Shown: positions 1 through 7,071 of the stretch, piece after piece
How the letters are laid out: every line of letters begins with the position of its first letter
Position numbering within the stretch: position 1 is the first letter of the stretch
NCBI RefSeq assembly: GCF_008014745.1
Contig: NZ_VPFD01000015.1
Span: forward strand, 1-64,000
Source: Massilia arenae
Lineage (GTDB): Bacteria; Pseudomonadota; Gammaproteobacteria; Burkholderiales; Burkholderiaceae_D
DNA length: 64,000 nt
Direction: 5' to 3'
Made by a program: the position numbers and the translations under genes
The notes under the pieces: model-generated
Database searches by the model: none
What the model saw: the letters and a program-made list of their open reading frames with translations, nothing else
Told to the model about the DNA's origin: nothing

Positions 1-39
1 CTCAATGACTTCGGGGGAATACTTGGGTTGCTTCTTCAT
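1..39 (-). CDS. IS3-family transposase OrfA, N-terminal fragment
   Basis: Only 13 codons are visible: MKKQPKYSPEVIE, running off the window edge. This matches the typical start of IS3-family OrfA, a helix-turn-helix protein that binds the IS ends and is normally joined to OrfB by a programmed frameshift. The start is the ATG at 39-37. Too little is present to name the element. Confidence 0.55.
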   Translation of the reverse strand, partial: MKKQPKYSPEVIE

Positions 40-89
40 GGCTCCATTTTCTCAAAGAATGGAGCCTCTACAAAACCCGGGGCGATTCA
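1..89 (-). mobile_element. End of an IS3-family insertion sequence (partial)
   Basis: The window opens inside an insertion sequence. Positions 39 down to 1 encode the start of a transposase OrfA, and the DNA beyond it to about position 89 reads on the minus strand as a TGA-starting terminal segment (TGAATCGCCCCGGGTTTTG). That is the usual layout of an IS3-family left end. The outer boundary is estimated from where the inverted-repeat-like sequence stops; the other end lies outside the window. Confidence 0.6.
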
Positions 90-219
90 GGAACCGACAA
101 AGTAGAGCCCCAACCCAGCCTCCTCATTTGCTTGCTCGATGCGCAGTCTTACAGTTGTCGTGAGTACTCATCGGTAAACCGAGCCCTGGGGTGGCAGACA
201 CCGCTTGACGCGGACCAGC

Positions 220-263
220 ACTAATATTGCATTAAGGAACAGTACATGCCGTTCCCATAAATT
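220..263 (+). promoter_or_regulatory. Candidate promoter with QseB/PmrA-like direct repeat
   Basis: ACTAAT (220-225), five bases, then ATTAAG (231-236) form a direct repeat with 11-bp phasing, one base from the PmrA/QseB consensus YTTAAK-N5-YTTAAK. A -10-like CATAAA lies at 256-261. It sits upstream of the DUF2892 pair, and similar repeats occur at 15380, 24168 and 30642. The rest of 90-354 shows nothing I can identify. Confidence 0.4.
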
Positions 264-354
264 GGCCTAAGATTGGTCGCGCAGAACCTATCAGGTCCCG
301 TTCAAATACTGCCGACAAACGCGTTGAGTATTCATTCTTGATATGGAGGCTCCG

Positions 355-771
355 ATGTTTCCTGCAACAACTGAAAAAGCCGAACGCAATACCTCACCGG
401 CCGCCATGCAGCGGTTCGACCAGCAGTTTCGAGAAAACATCGCCCGCCTCAAGGGGGCGGACAAGCAGGCGATGGAGCAGCGCTTGCGCGAACTTGATCG
501 AGAATGGAATGTGGAGCGGGCGATCGAGCTCGAAGCGCCGACCATGATTCTCCTCGGTCTGGCCCTGGGCACCCTGAGCAATCGTAAATGGTTCGCGGTG
601 TCGGCGATGGCGGCGAGCATGGTCATTCTGCACAACCTCCAGGGCTGGTATCCGCTACTGCCGGTTTTTCGCGCCGCAGGGCTGCGGACCGCCGAAGAGA
701 TCGAACAGGAACGCATGGCGTTGAAGGCATTGCTGGGTGAAGAATCCACGCTGGCACATTCAATTCACTAA
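355..771 (+). CDS. DUF2892 (YgaP-like) membrane protein, first copy
   Basis: A protein of 138 residues with a charged N-terminal half (coiled-coil-like, through RLRELDREWNVER) and two hydrophobic segments near residues 60-75 and 80-96, followed by a short amphipathic tail. The pattern GWYPLLPVFRAAGLRTAEE matches the YgaP transmembrane/DUF2892 family, which often accompanies sulfur-transfer genes. The equivalent of the usual cysteine in this motif is Tyr here, whereas the next gene keeps Cys. I chose ATG 355 because GGAGG lies 5 nt upstream; an in-frame ATG at 343 is poorer. The stop overlaps the Shine-Dalgarno of the second copy, so the two are probably co-translated. The precise function is unknown. 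Confidence 0.65.
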   Translation: MFPATTEKAERNTSPAAMQRFDQQFRENIARLKGADKQAMEQRLRELDREWNVERAIELEAPTMILLGLALGTLSNRKWFAVSAMAASMVILHNLQGWYPLLPVFRAAGLRTAEEIEQERMALKALLGEESTLAHSIH

Positions 772-781
772 GGAGATGATG

Positions 782-1231
782 ATGTTCGCTGCCACCGCGA
801 CCCAAGTATCAGGCCATACCTCGCCGCAACTGAACGATCAGATTCGGCACGAGACGCAAGAACGGATCAGGGAATATGAACGCAACGACCGGAACGCCTT
901 GATCACCCGTCGCCTCAATGAGCTCGAACACGAGTGGGATGTCGAGCGTACCCTGCAGACAAATTTCGCCACCCTGTCGCTTGTCGGCCTCGCACTCGCG
1001 CTCAAGAGCGACAAACGCTGGCTGGTACTGGCTGCCGGCGTGCCCCTCTTCATGGTGCAGCACGCGCTGCAGGGGTGGTGCCCGCCGCTTCCCGTGCTGC
1101 GCCGGCTGGGCGTGCGTACGGCGAGAGAAATCGCCGAAGAGCGCTATGCACTGAAATCGCTGCGAGGCGACTTTGACGATGTCGATGGCGCGAAGGATCC
1201 GGACGCGATCGTCCGCGCGGTCCGAGCCTAG
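782..1231 (+). CDS. DUF2892 (YgaP-like) membrane protein, second copy
   Basis: A 149-residue paralogue of the preceding gene: the two share the EhxWxVER helix, paired hydrophobic segments, the LQGW-P-LPV-R-LGxRTAxEI motif and the ERxALK tail. This copy has the family cysteine (LQGWCPPLPVLRRLG). Three ATG codons in a row (776, 779, 782) follow the AGGAG at 771-775; 782 has the best spacing and gives MFA, parallel to MFP in the first copy. DUF2892 domains are found fused to or beside rhodaneses, so a role in membrane-linked sulfane sulfur handling is plausible but inferred from context. Confidence 0.65.
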   Translation: MFAATATQVSGHTSPQLNDQIRHETQERIREYERNDRNALITRRLNELEHEWDVERTLQTNFATLSLVGLALALKSDKRWLVLAAGVPLFMVQHALQGWCPPLPVLRRLGVRTAREIAEERYALKSLRGDFDDVDGAKDPDAIVRAVRA

Positions 1232-1245
1232 CGTGGCCGCGCGGT

Positions 1246-1305
1246 CCCCAGCCTATATTCCTCGGTATGCAATGCAAGCCGACATGCGCCGGCTGGGGTT
1301 TTTTT
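1246..1305 (+). terminator. Probable Rho-independent terminator
   Basis: CCCCAGCC at 1246-1253 pairs perfectly with GGCTGGGG at 1291-1298, and seven T residues follow (1299-1305). The enclosed 37 nt is longer than a usual loop but contains further short pairings. It ends the DUF2892 pair and faces the convergent gene on the other strand. Confidence 0.55.
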
Positions 1306-1329
1306 GTGCGGCGCGCGCCCCCATGATCG

Positions 1330-2127
1330 TCAATGACTCGGCTTCTGACCGGCAGCGTTCTGGTCAACGACACCCGGGATGTCTTTCGTTGGCCGGGGGA
1401 ATTTACCGCTCAAATCGTCTACCCCGGATTGAGGCTTGGCAAGCGCGCGCAGATCCGCGCGCTCCTCACGCTTCTTGGCCCTGTTGACTTTCAACTGCTT
1501 GTCACGCGCCTCACCCAAGCCAGGCATGATTTCACCATCCCGATTGAATGACCAGGCAAGCATGGCTTCACCCAACGGAATTCTATCGCCCGGCTTGCCC
1601 TGGTGACCGGTATGCCACACATGCCAGGTCTTGCCGTAGCTGTTCATTTTCTTCTTCATCAAGGCATGCTCGGCCGCTGCTGGCAGTCCTGGCGCAACAA
1701 GCTGGCCGGACAGGATCTCGCCGTTATGCGGATGCCAGTATTTTCGCTCTTCTTGGGGCAGGGTATTGAACAGCTTCTCTGAAATTATATATTCCACGCC
1801 ATTCATGTTGGCGGTTCTTGTATTGCCATCGAAGAGCACGCACTGCGCAAAGTCCTCGTTGACCTGGTGGCAGTAATGGTGCGCCTCCATCTGCATTTCA
1901 GGGTTGTCCTTCATTGGATGGAATCCATTCAGATACACATCAAATCCTTTGAGAGGAGAGTTGCTCTGCAAGATCTTTGCGCCTGCCTCGAGCATTCTGG
2001 TATCGTCATATTTTGCCTCGCCTGCCGGTGCGGTCTTGGGTGGCGACTCGGACTGCGCCGTCGCTACACATCCACTCCCAAGCCCGACAACACAGATTGC
2101 TGTGGCCATACATGCGCTCAGTTTCAT
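1330..2127 (-). CDS. DUF1264 family lipoprotein-like protein
   Basis: A 265-residue protein with an N-terminal export signal (MKLSACMATAICVVGLGSGC, possible lipid attachment at Cys20 although the lipobox is imperfect). The body carries the DUF1264 signature: a PLKGFDVYLNGFH segment, HHYCHQVNEDFAQCVLFD, GVEYIIS, and YWHPHNGEILSGQLVAPGLP. DUF1264 is the family of plant oil-body-associated proteins; its bacterial role is not established. The C-terminal 60 residues are charged and low in complexity. A good Shine-Dalgarno (AAAGGAG) precedes ATG 2127 and a TATAGAAT -10-like element lies just upstream. It appears to be a single-gene unit. Confidence 0.75.
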   Translation of the reverse strand: MKLSACMATAICVVGLGSGCVATAQSESPPKTAPAGEAKYDDTRMLEAGAKILQSNSPLKGFDVYLNGFHPMKDNPEMQMEAHHYCHQVNEDFAQCVLFDGNTRTANMNGVEYIISEKLFNTLPQEERKYWHPHNGEILSGQLVAPGLPAAAEHALMKKKMNSYGKTWHVWHTGHQGKPGDRIPLGEAMLAWSFNRDGEIMPGLGEARDKQLKVNRAKKREERADLRALAKPQSGVDDLSGKFPRPTKDIPGVVDQNAAGQKPSH

Positions 2128-2249
2128 TTCGAACTCCTTTGTGTAGATATTCTATAAACGATGTTTCAGTGAATAGCATCTCAGCGGTCGATCCGGGCTG
2201 CCAGAGCCTGAGCGGCGTGCGACGCATACGATGCGTCCGCATCCGGGCC

Positions 2250-2716
2250 TCAGTAGAGGTAAGGCAGCAGTTTCTTGACCTTTTTCTGATACGCGGAGTA
2301 GTCGGGATAACGCTCTAGCAGCCACGTTTCTTCGCGTGTCGCCTTACAGTCGAAGAACACCCCCAGCAGCAAGGTCGATACGATACGCAAGGGGCTAAAT
2401 GTCAACAGCGAAATCCCGAGTACGGCCAGAAGCAGGCCGAAGTAGATCGGGTGCCGAACCAGGCGGTAAGCGCCGCTTGTGACAAGCTGAGCCTTAGGCC
2501 GGGGCCGGGGGAAAGGCGTAAGCGATTTCCCGAGCGAGACGACACTACTGCCGAGAACAGCGATTCCGCCCAGTACGCCGACCGCTCCCAAGACGCCGAA
2601 TAGCGTCGGCGTTGGCCAGGCCGGCCCAACCTGGGCATCAGCAGGAAGAGTGCAAATAGCAAGACCTGGATCACTACCCAGGCTTCGCCACGGTTGCCGA
2701 AACGGTTTCGATTCAT
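2250..2716 (-). pseudogene. Isoprenylcysteine carboxyl methyltransferase-like gene, frameshifted
   Basis: The 3' part (from 2591 down) encodes a typical membrane methyltransferase of the ICMT/PEMT group: LVTSGAYRLVRHPIYFG, hydrophobic helices, then EETWLLERYPDYSAYQKKV. The natural start is ATG 2716, with AAGGA upstream, giving MNRNRFGNRGEAWVVIQ and a first membrane helix. The two parts are in different frames. Adding one base near 2630-2636 would join LLMP to QVGPAWPTPTLFGVLG and restore a full-length protein of about 155 residues. The alternative is translation of the 3' part alone from TTG 2591. This is either a real inactivating deletion or a sequencing error. Confidence 0.7.
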
Positions 2717-2840
2717 GTCGTATCCAGTTTTCCTTGAGAAGCGACCGTCCACCGAGATGAAGCGCACGCCATCCCCAGCCTCAGGTTGGTAACGTCCGCA
2801 GCGGTACCATCCATTCGCGCCCGTTGAGCATGCGCTCCGT

Positions 2841-3257
2841 CTATTCCTTCTCCAGGCGCGGTGCAAGCGCGCTGAGATCGTACCCTGCCTGCGACGCAGC
2901 TTCCAGCAGCGCGGAAGGGGATTCCTCGCCCGCGCGGGAAAGCGCCCACATCGACGTCGAGCGCCGTCCGGTGCGGCAATAGCCGAGTACCGGCTTTGGC
3001 AACTCGGCCATCAATTGCTTGAACGCGGCCGAATGGGCATCGGTGACATTATCCGGCGCCGCCGGCAGATACCGTGCTTCCATGCCGAAGCAGGCAGCTT
3101 CCTGTTCGATCTCGCTGAAGGCGGGCTGGTCCGGTCCTTCGCCGTCCGGCCGGTTACAGATGATCGAACGAAAACCGTCCCGTGCCAGGGCGGGGATGTC
3201 CTCGAGTTGAACTTGTTGCGAGACCGCGAGGTCCGGGCTGAGCTGTTTGAATTTCAT
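2841..3257 (-). CDS. DUF442 / TIGR01244 phosphatase-like sulfur protein
   Basis: A 138-residue cytoplasmic protein that starts MKFKQLSPDLAVSQQ. It shows the DUF442 fold of the dual-specificity-phosphatase superfamily: GFRSIICNRPDGE, a QPAFSEIEQEA helix and the active-site loop LGYCRTGRRSTSMWAL with the nucleophilic Cys in a CRTGxRS loop. This domain is the N-terminal half of Blh proteins, which act in bacterial H2S/persulfide detoxification, and it is commonly encoded beside BigR-type regulators as here. ATG 3257 was chosen for its AGGAGA site 6 nt upstream; an upstream extension to 3374 looks non-coding. It is divergent from the repressor at 3526, so shared control is likely. Confidence 0.75.
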   Translation of the reverse strand: MKFKQLSPDLAVSQQVQLEDIPALARDGFRSIICNRPDGEGPDQPAFSEIEQEAACFGMEARYLPAAPDNVTDAHSAAFKQLMAELPKPVLGYCRTGRRSTSMWALSRAGEESPSALLEAASQAGYDLSALAPRLEKE

Positions 3258-3470
3258 GGGATCTCTCCTGGATGGTTGAGTTTGGCGTCTGACCAAAGCA
3301 CTTACGAGCTCAAGGCCGACAGAAGGAACGCCGCTGCCCGGCGATGCGGATGAGGGAACCTGATCAGGTGCCAAGTGAGCAATTCACTTGCGGCGATTCA
3401 GGTGCCACGTCAAAGCACATGTCTGACTACCAACCCGGCAAGCATGATGTCGCGGGTCACCGGCATAGGT

Positions 3471-3525
3471 AACAATATACTTGAAAATAGTTTGAGATAC
3501 GATATACTATAAAAATGTATTTTGA
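3471..3525 (+). promoter_or_regulatory. Promoter and candidate BigR/SqrR operator
   Basis: A markedly AT-rich patch in otherwise GC-rich DNA. TTGAAA (3481-3486) and TATACT (3503-3508), 16 bp apart, form a good sigma-70 promoter for the repressor operon. ATATAC occurs at 3475-3480 and 3502-3507 (27 bp apart), and ATAC/GTAT flank 3504-3520. BigR-family proteins bind AT-rich imperfect palindromes over such promoters, so autoregulation is likely. Confidence 0.55.
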
Positions 3526-3897
3526 ATGGTGGACAGGATGTCAAAGAAAGATGAAGAAGCGGGGCTGAGTCCTGCCGATGGCATCGATATCGAGTCGATG
3601 CGCCGTGCTGCAGAGCAGGCTAGCGGCCTGTTGAAGGCGCTGGGCAATATCGACCGCCTGCTGCTGCTTTGCCAGATGACACAAGGGGAGTTCTGTGTCA
3701 GCGAGCTGGAAGTCTTGAGCGGCATTCGCCAGCCTACGCTCTCGCAACAGCTTGGGGTGCTGCGCGACGAGCAGCTGGTCCATACGCGCCGCGAGGGCAG
3801 GCAGATCTATTACAGCATAGCGAGCAGGGACGCGATGGCCGTAATGGAAGTTTTGTACGGGCTGTACTGTAAACCAACGAAGGAGAGTAAATCATGA
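3526..3897 (+). CDS. bigR: ArsR-family persulfide-sensing repressor (BigR/SqrR type)
   Basis: A winged-helix ArsR-family regulator of 123 residues. Helix-turn-helix: [25 protein letters not shown]; wing: [13 protein letters not shown]. It has no metal-binding ELCVCDL motif. Instead Cys49 (RLLLLCQM) and Cys115 (YGLYCKP) lie 66 residues apart, the same spacing as the two sensing cysteines of BigR (42/108) and SqrR (41/107), which form a polysulfide bridge and release DNA. Cys57 is extra. ATG 3526 is used; ATG 3538 is an alternative. Its stop overlaps the ATG of the next gene (ATGA), so it heads an operon of sulfur transport and oxidation genes and probably represses it until sulfane sulfur accumulates. 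Confidence 0.8.
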   Translation: MVDRMSKKDEEAGLSPADGIDIESMRRAAEQASGLLKALGNIDRLLLLCQMTQGEFCVSELEVLSGIRQPTLSQQLGVLRDEQLVHTRREGRQIYYSIASRDAMAVMEVLYGLYCKPTKESKS

Positions 3898-4325
3898 CCA
3901 TCAACTGGAGCGAGTTCACGCCCTGGGCGTCGTTGTTCGGCGGCTTGCTGATCGGTCTCTCGGCCGCGCTGTTTGTACTGTTTAACGGCCGGATTGCCGG
4001 CATCAGCGGCGTGCTTGGTGGTTTACTGCGTCCGCTGCGCGGCGACATCGGCTGGCGTGTCGCATTTCTGGCAGGACTGATCGGTGCGCCTTTAGTGTAC
4101 GGGATGTTCGCTACCTTGCCGGAAGCCCGCATCGACGCCGGCACCGGGACCCTGGTCGTCGCCGGACTGTTGGTCGGGCTGGGCACGCGCTACGGGTCTG
4201 GCTGCACCAGCGGCCACGGCGTCTGTGGACTGTCGCGGGGTTCGCCGCGCTCCTTGGTCGCCACGGCGAGCTTCATGCTGGCCGGCTTCGTCACCGTGTA
4301 TGTCGTACGCCACCTGATGGCTTAA
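3894..4325 (+). CDS. YeeE/YedE family sulfur transport protein, first half (PmpA-like)
   Basis: A 143-residue inner-membrane protein with about four helices and the YeeE/YedE signature [17 protein letters not shown], containing Cys104 and Cys111. In full-length YeeE (TsuA) homologous cysteines pass thiosulfate through the membrane by transient contacts; here the transporter is split in two genes, as in PmpA/PmpB. The start overlaps the repressor stop by 4 nt. Its partner follows after 13 nt. Substrate (thiosulfate, persulfide or another sulfur species) cannot be told from sequence. Confidence 0.8.
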   Translation: MTINWSEFTPWASLFGGLLIGLSAALFVLFNGRIAGISGVLGGLLRPLRGDIGWRVAFLAGLIGAPLVYGMFATLPEARIDAGTGTLVVAGLLVGLGTRYGSGCTSGHGVCGLSRGSPRSLVATASFMLAGFVTVYVVRHLMA

Positions 4326-4338
4326 GGAGGGAATTCTC

Positions 4339-4776
4339 ATGCAGATCGTAATGGCATTGATTGTCGGGCTCATCTTCGGTATCGGGCTGCTCGTGTCGGG
4401 CATGGCCGACCCGGCGAAAGTCCTGAATTTTCTCGACCTGGCGGGTAGCTGGGATCCTTCGCTGGCATTCGTCATGGGTGGCGCGATCGCAGTCGGCGTG
4501 ATCGCATTCCATGTTGCCGCCGGGCGCAAGAAGTCGCTGCTCGGCGATGCCATGCGCTTGCCGACCGCCACGCAGATCGACCGGCGGCTGGTGTTCGGCG
4601 GTTTGGCCTTTGGGGTGGGCTGGGGCCTGGCGGGCTACTGCCCTGGACCGGCGCTGGTGTCGCTGGTCGGCGGTGGCGAGAAGCCGCTCATTTTCACTGG
4701 CGCACTCCTGGCCGGAATGGCGATCTTCGAGCTGCTAGAGCGCCTGCCCGCTACCCCCGGCAAGCAGCATGTGTAA
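4339..4776 (+). CDS. YeeE/YedE family sulfur transport protein, second half (PmpB-like)
   Basis: A 145-residue membrane protein with four predicted helices. The hallmark of the second half is GLAGYCPGPALVSL with Cys101; the first loop is LVSGMADPAKVLNFLDL, typical of DUF6691/YeeE partners. It is preceded by AAGGAGG and lies between the first half and a TauE exporter in the same operon. It probably assembles with the preceding protein into one sulfur-compound channel. Confidence 0.8.
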   Translation: MQIVMALIVGLIFGIGLLVSGMADPAKVLNFLDLAGSWDPSLAFVMGGAIAVGVIAFHVAAGRKKSLLGDAMRLPTATQIDRRLVFGGLAFGVGWGLAGYCPGPALVSLVGGGEKPLIFTGALLAGMAIFELLERLPATPGKQHV

Positions 4777-4803
4777 GCGCAGCGCCAGGGTGAGGGCGAC
4801 GTC

Positions 4804-5607
4804 ATGCTGATCAGCCTGGGGTTGGGTCTGGTGGTTGGCGTGGTCCTCGCGCTCACCGGTGCCGGCGGCGGCATTCTCGCGGTGCCGCTCCTCGTCTTCG
4901 GCATGCAGATGGGGGTTGCCCAGGCCGGCCCGATCGGCCTGCTGGCGGTTGGCATGGCGGCGGCGCTCGGCGCCTTCCTCGGTTTGAAGGCCGGGATCGT
5001 ACGCTACCGCGCCGCCCTCCTGATCTCGGTGACAGGGATGCTGTTGTCGCCTGTCGGTTTATGGCTGGCGAACCGTATCGACAATCGCTGGCTGAGCGTA
5101 CTGTTCGCACTCGTCCTCTTGTTCGTGGCTTTCAAAACATTTCAGCGCGCTAGGGGCAAGCAGGCTGTCCGTCAGGACCCTGTCAACCTCGAGCAGCCGT
5201 GCATGCGCGACGGCGGTACAGGCCGCTTTGTCTGGACGGCGGGCTGCGCTCGTTCGCTCGCGCTTTCCGGCACGGTTGCCGGCCTGCTCTCCGGCCTGCT
5301 TGGTGTTGGCGGCGGCTTCGTGATGGTGCCGGCGCTGCAGCGTTATACCAATCTGGATATGCAGTCGACCGTGGCAACTTCGCTTGCAGTGATCGCACTG
5401 GTGTCGGTGACCGGAGTTGCCTCGAGCGCGATCGCCGGCTCGATGAGCTGGCCGGTGGCACTGCCGTTCGCCGCGGGGGCGCTGGCCGGCATGCTGGGCG
5501 GCCGCATCGTATCGGACCGCCTGGCCGGACCGCAGTTGCAGATCGGCTTTGCCGGCGTGTCGGCGCTCGTCGCGGTGGGCATGATCGCCAAGGTACTGTA
5601 CCGATAA
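4804..5607 (+). CDS. TauE/SafE family sulfite or organosulfonate exporter
   Basis: A 267-residue polytopic protein made of two homologous halves, each opening with a glycine-rich helix pair: GLGLVVGVVLALTGAGGGIL near residue 5 and VAGLLSGLLGVGGGFVMVPA near residue 160. These repeats define the TauE/SafE (DUF81) family, which exports sulfite, sulfoacetate or related anions. Sulfite is the product of the downstream persulfide dioxygenase, so export of sulfite or thiosulfate is a reasonable reading. It lies 27 nt after the YeeE/YedE pair in the same direction, with a weak ribosome site (GAGGGCG). Confidence 0.8.
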   Translation: MLISLGLGLVVGVVLALTGAGGGILAVPLLVFGMQMGVAQAGPIGLLAVGMAAALGAFLGLKAGIVRYRAALLISVTGMLLSPVGLWLANRIDNRWLSVLFALVLLFVAFKTFQRARGKQAVRQDPVNLEQPCMRDGGTGRFVWTAGCARSLALSGTVAGLLSGLLGVGGGFVMVPALQRYTNLDMQSTVATSLAVIALVSVTGVASSAIAGSMSWPVALPFAAGALAGMLGGRIVSDRLAGPQLQIGFAGVSALVAVGMIAKVLYR

Positions 5608-5652
5608 CCCGAGCCGCGATGCGGCGCTCATCCTATTCCAAGGAGAACCTAC

Positions 5653-6351
5653 ATGAATCTTAAACCGATCCAGTTGTTTGACACCGAGTCCTCGACTTTT
5701 ACCTACATTCTTGCAACCCAGGCCGGCGGCGAGGCTGTGCTGATCGATCCTGTCGACGAACATTGGGAACGCGACCTGGAGCACCTGCGGCGCCTCGACC
5801 TGAAGCTGGCTTACGTCCTCGAGACGCATGCCCATGCGGACCACGTCACCTCCGCCGGCAAGCTGCGCGAGCTGACCGGCGCAAAGGCCGCGGTACCAAG
5901 CGGTTGCGGTATCCCGCCTGCCGACGTCCAGTTGAACGACGGCGATGTGATCCGCTTCGGCGGTGAAGAGATTCTCGTATTGCATACGCCCGGCCATACC
6001 GCAGGGAGCATGAGCTATGTGTGGCGCAACAACGTGTTCACCGGCGACACCCTGCTGATCAACGCGTGCGGCCGTACCGATTTCCAGAGCGGCAGCGCCG
6101 ATGCCTTGTTCGACAGCGTGACGAAGAAGCTGTTTTCGCTTCCGGACGACATGCTGATGTGGCCGGGGCACGACTACAAGGGTCAGGTGGTTTCGACGAT
6201 CGGTTGGGAGAAGCAGCACAACGCGCGCCTGGCCACGCGCAGCCGTGAGGAGTTCGTCCAGTTGATGGCCGAGCTTGACCTGCCCAAGCCGAAGCGGATC
6301 GACGTCGCCGTGCCGGCGAACCAGAATCTGGGTTTGCCGCACAGCGTCTGA
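5653..6351 (+). CDS. Persulfide dioxygenase, ETHE1-like metallo-beta-lactamase fold
   Basis: A cytoplasmic enzyme of 232 residues expected to oxidise glutathione persulfide to sulfite with one Fe(II). The core motif THAHADH supplies His59, His61, Asp63 and His64; HTPGHTAGSMSY gives His115; and TGDTLLINACGRTDFQ gives Asp132. His59, His115 and Asp132 correspond to the iron ligands of ETHE1. The GRTDFQ motif separates this group from glyoxalase II. It has no rhodanese domain. The gene follows TauE/SafE after a clear AAGGAG site and belongs to the repressor-led operon. A second, interrupted homologue lies at 30772 and a divergent fusion at 8866. Confidence 0.85.
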   Translation: MNLKPIQLFDTESSTFTYILATQAGGEAVLIDPVDEHWERDLEHLRRLDLKLAYVLETHAHADHVTSAGKLRELTGAKAAVPSGCGIPPADVQLNDGDVIRFGGEEILVLHTPGHTAGSMSYVWRNNVFTGDTLLINACGRTDFQSGSADALFDSVTKKLFSLPDDMLMWPGHDYKGQVVSTIGWEKQHNARLATRSREEFVQLMAELDLPKPKRIDVAVPANQNLGLPHSV

Positions 6352-6364
6352 CGCAAGGAAAAGG

Positions 6365-7000
6365 ATGGCAATGACGGACGATACGGCGGCAAAGGCGGCA
6401 AGCCTGTGGGACCAGCGCTACGGCACACCTGAATTCCTCTTCGGGACTGCGCCCAACGACTACCTGGCCAGCCAGGGGCACCTGCTCCGGCCGGGGATGC
6501 GGGCGCTGGCGGTCGCGGACGGCGAGGGCCGGAACAGCGTCTGGCTCGCACGCCAGGGCCTGAGCGTCGACGCGTTCGATCTCTCGCCGGTGGCCGTCGG
6601 GAAGGCCAGGCAGCTCGCCAGCGATGCCGAGGTGGCGGTTGACTTCCACATCGCCGATTGCGATGCCTGGAGCTGGGAGCCGGCATCTTACGACGTGGTC
6701 GCGGCGATCTTCGTTCAGTTTGCCGACCCGCGCATGCGGGCCCGCCTGTTCGCAAACATCATTGCCACGCTGAAGCCGGGCGGCATCCTGATTTTGCAGG
6801 GATATACGCCCAGGCAACTCGAATACAAGACAGGCGGTCCTGGAGTGTTGGAGAACTTTTATACCGAAGAAATACTACGCGCGGAACTCGGCTCACTGGA
6901 CATCGTCGAGCTCCTGAATTACGAGGCAAACCTGGCTGAGGGAACGCAACATGCGGGGCGTTCGGCACTCATCGGGCTGGTCGGCAGAAAAGTCCTGTAG
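6365..7000 (+). CDS. Class I SAM-dependent methyltransferase (TehB-like)
   Basis: A 211-residue protein starting MAMTDDTAAKAASLWDQRYG. Motif I is degenerate (ALAVADGEGRNSVWLARQG, with the acidic and glycine residues), followed by VDAFDLSPVAVGKA (motif II), a YDVVAAIFVQF segment and LKPGGILILQGYTP. This is the TehB/tellurite-resistance-like group. The FL-GTAPNDYL N-terminal motif is typical of small methyltransferases that act on chalcogen or thiol compounds, but the substrate is unknown. ATG 6365 follows AAGGAAAAGG; the ORF upstream overlaps the dioxygenase in another frame. It may methylate thiol or hydrosulfide products in the same pathway. Confidence 0.75.
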   Translation: MAMTDDTAAKAASLWDQRYGTPEFLFGTAPNDYLASQGHLLRPGMRALAVADGEGRNSVWLARQGLSVDAFDLSPVAVGKARQLASDAEVAVDFHIADCDAWSWEPASYDVVAAIFVQFADPRMRARLFANIIATLKPGGILILQGYTPRQLEYKTGGPGVLENFYTEEILRAELGSLDIVELLNYEANLAEGTQHAGRSALIGLVGRKVL

Positions 7001-7071
7001 TCGCGAAGTGGGGCAGCCTGCCGGCCTGCGCCAACAACGCACATTGATAAAAACGATTGATGGAGACAAGC

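Noticed and set aside
5059..6342. Open frame of 427 codons antisense to the TauE/SafE and dioxygenase genes
   Set aside because: It spans two well-supported genes on the other strand and has Arg/His/Gln-rich shadow composition.
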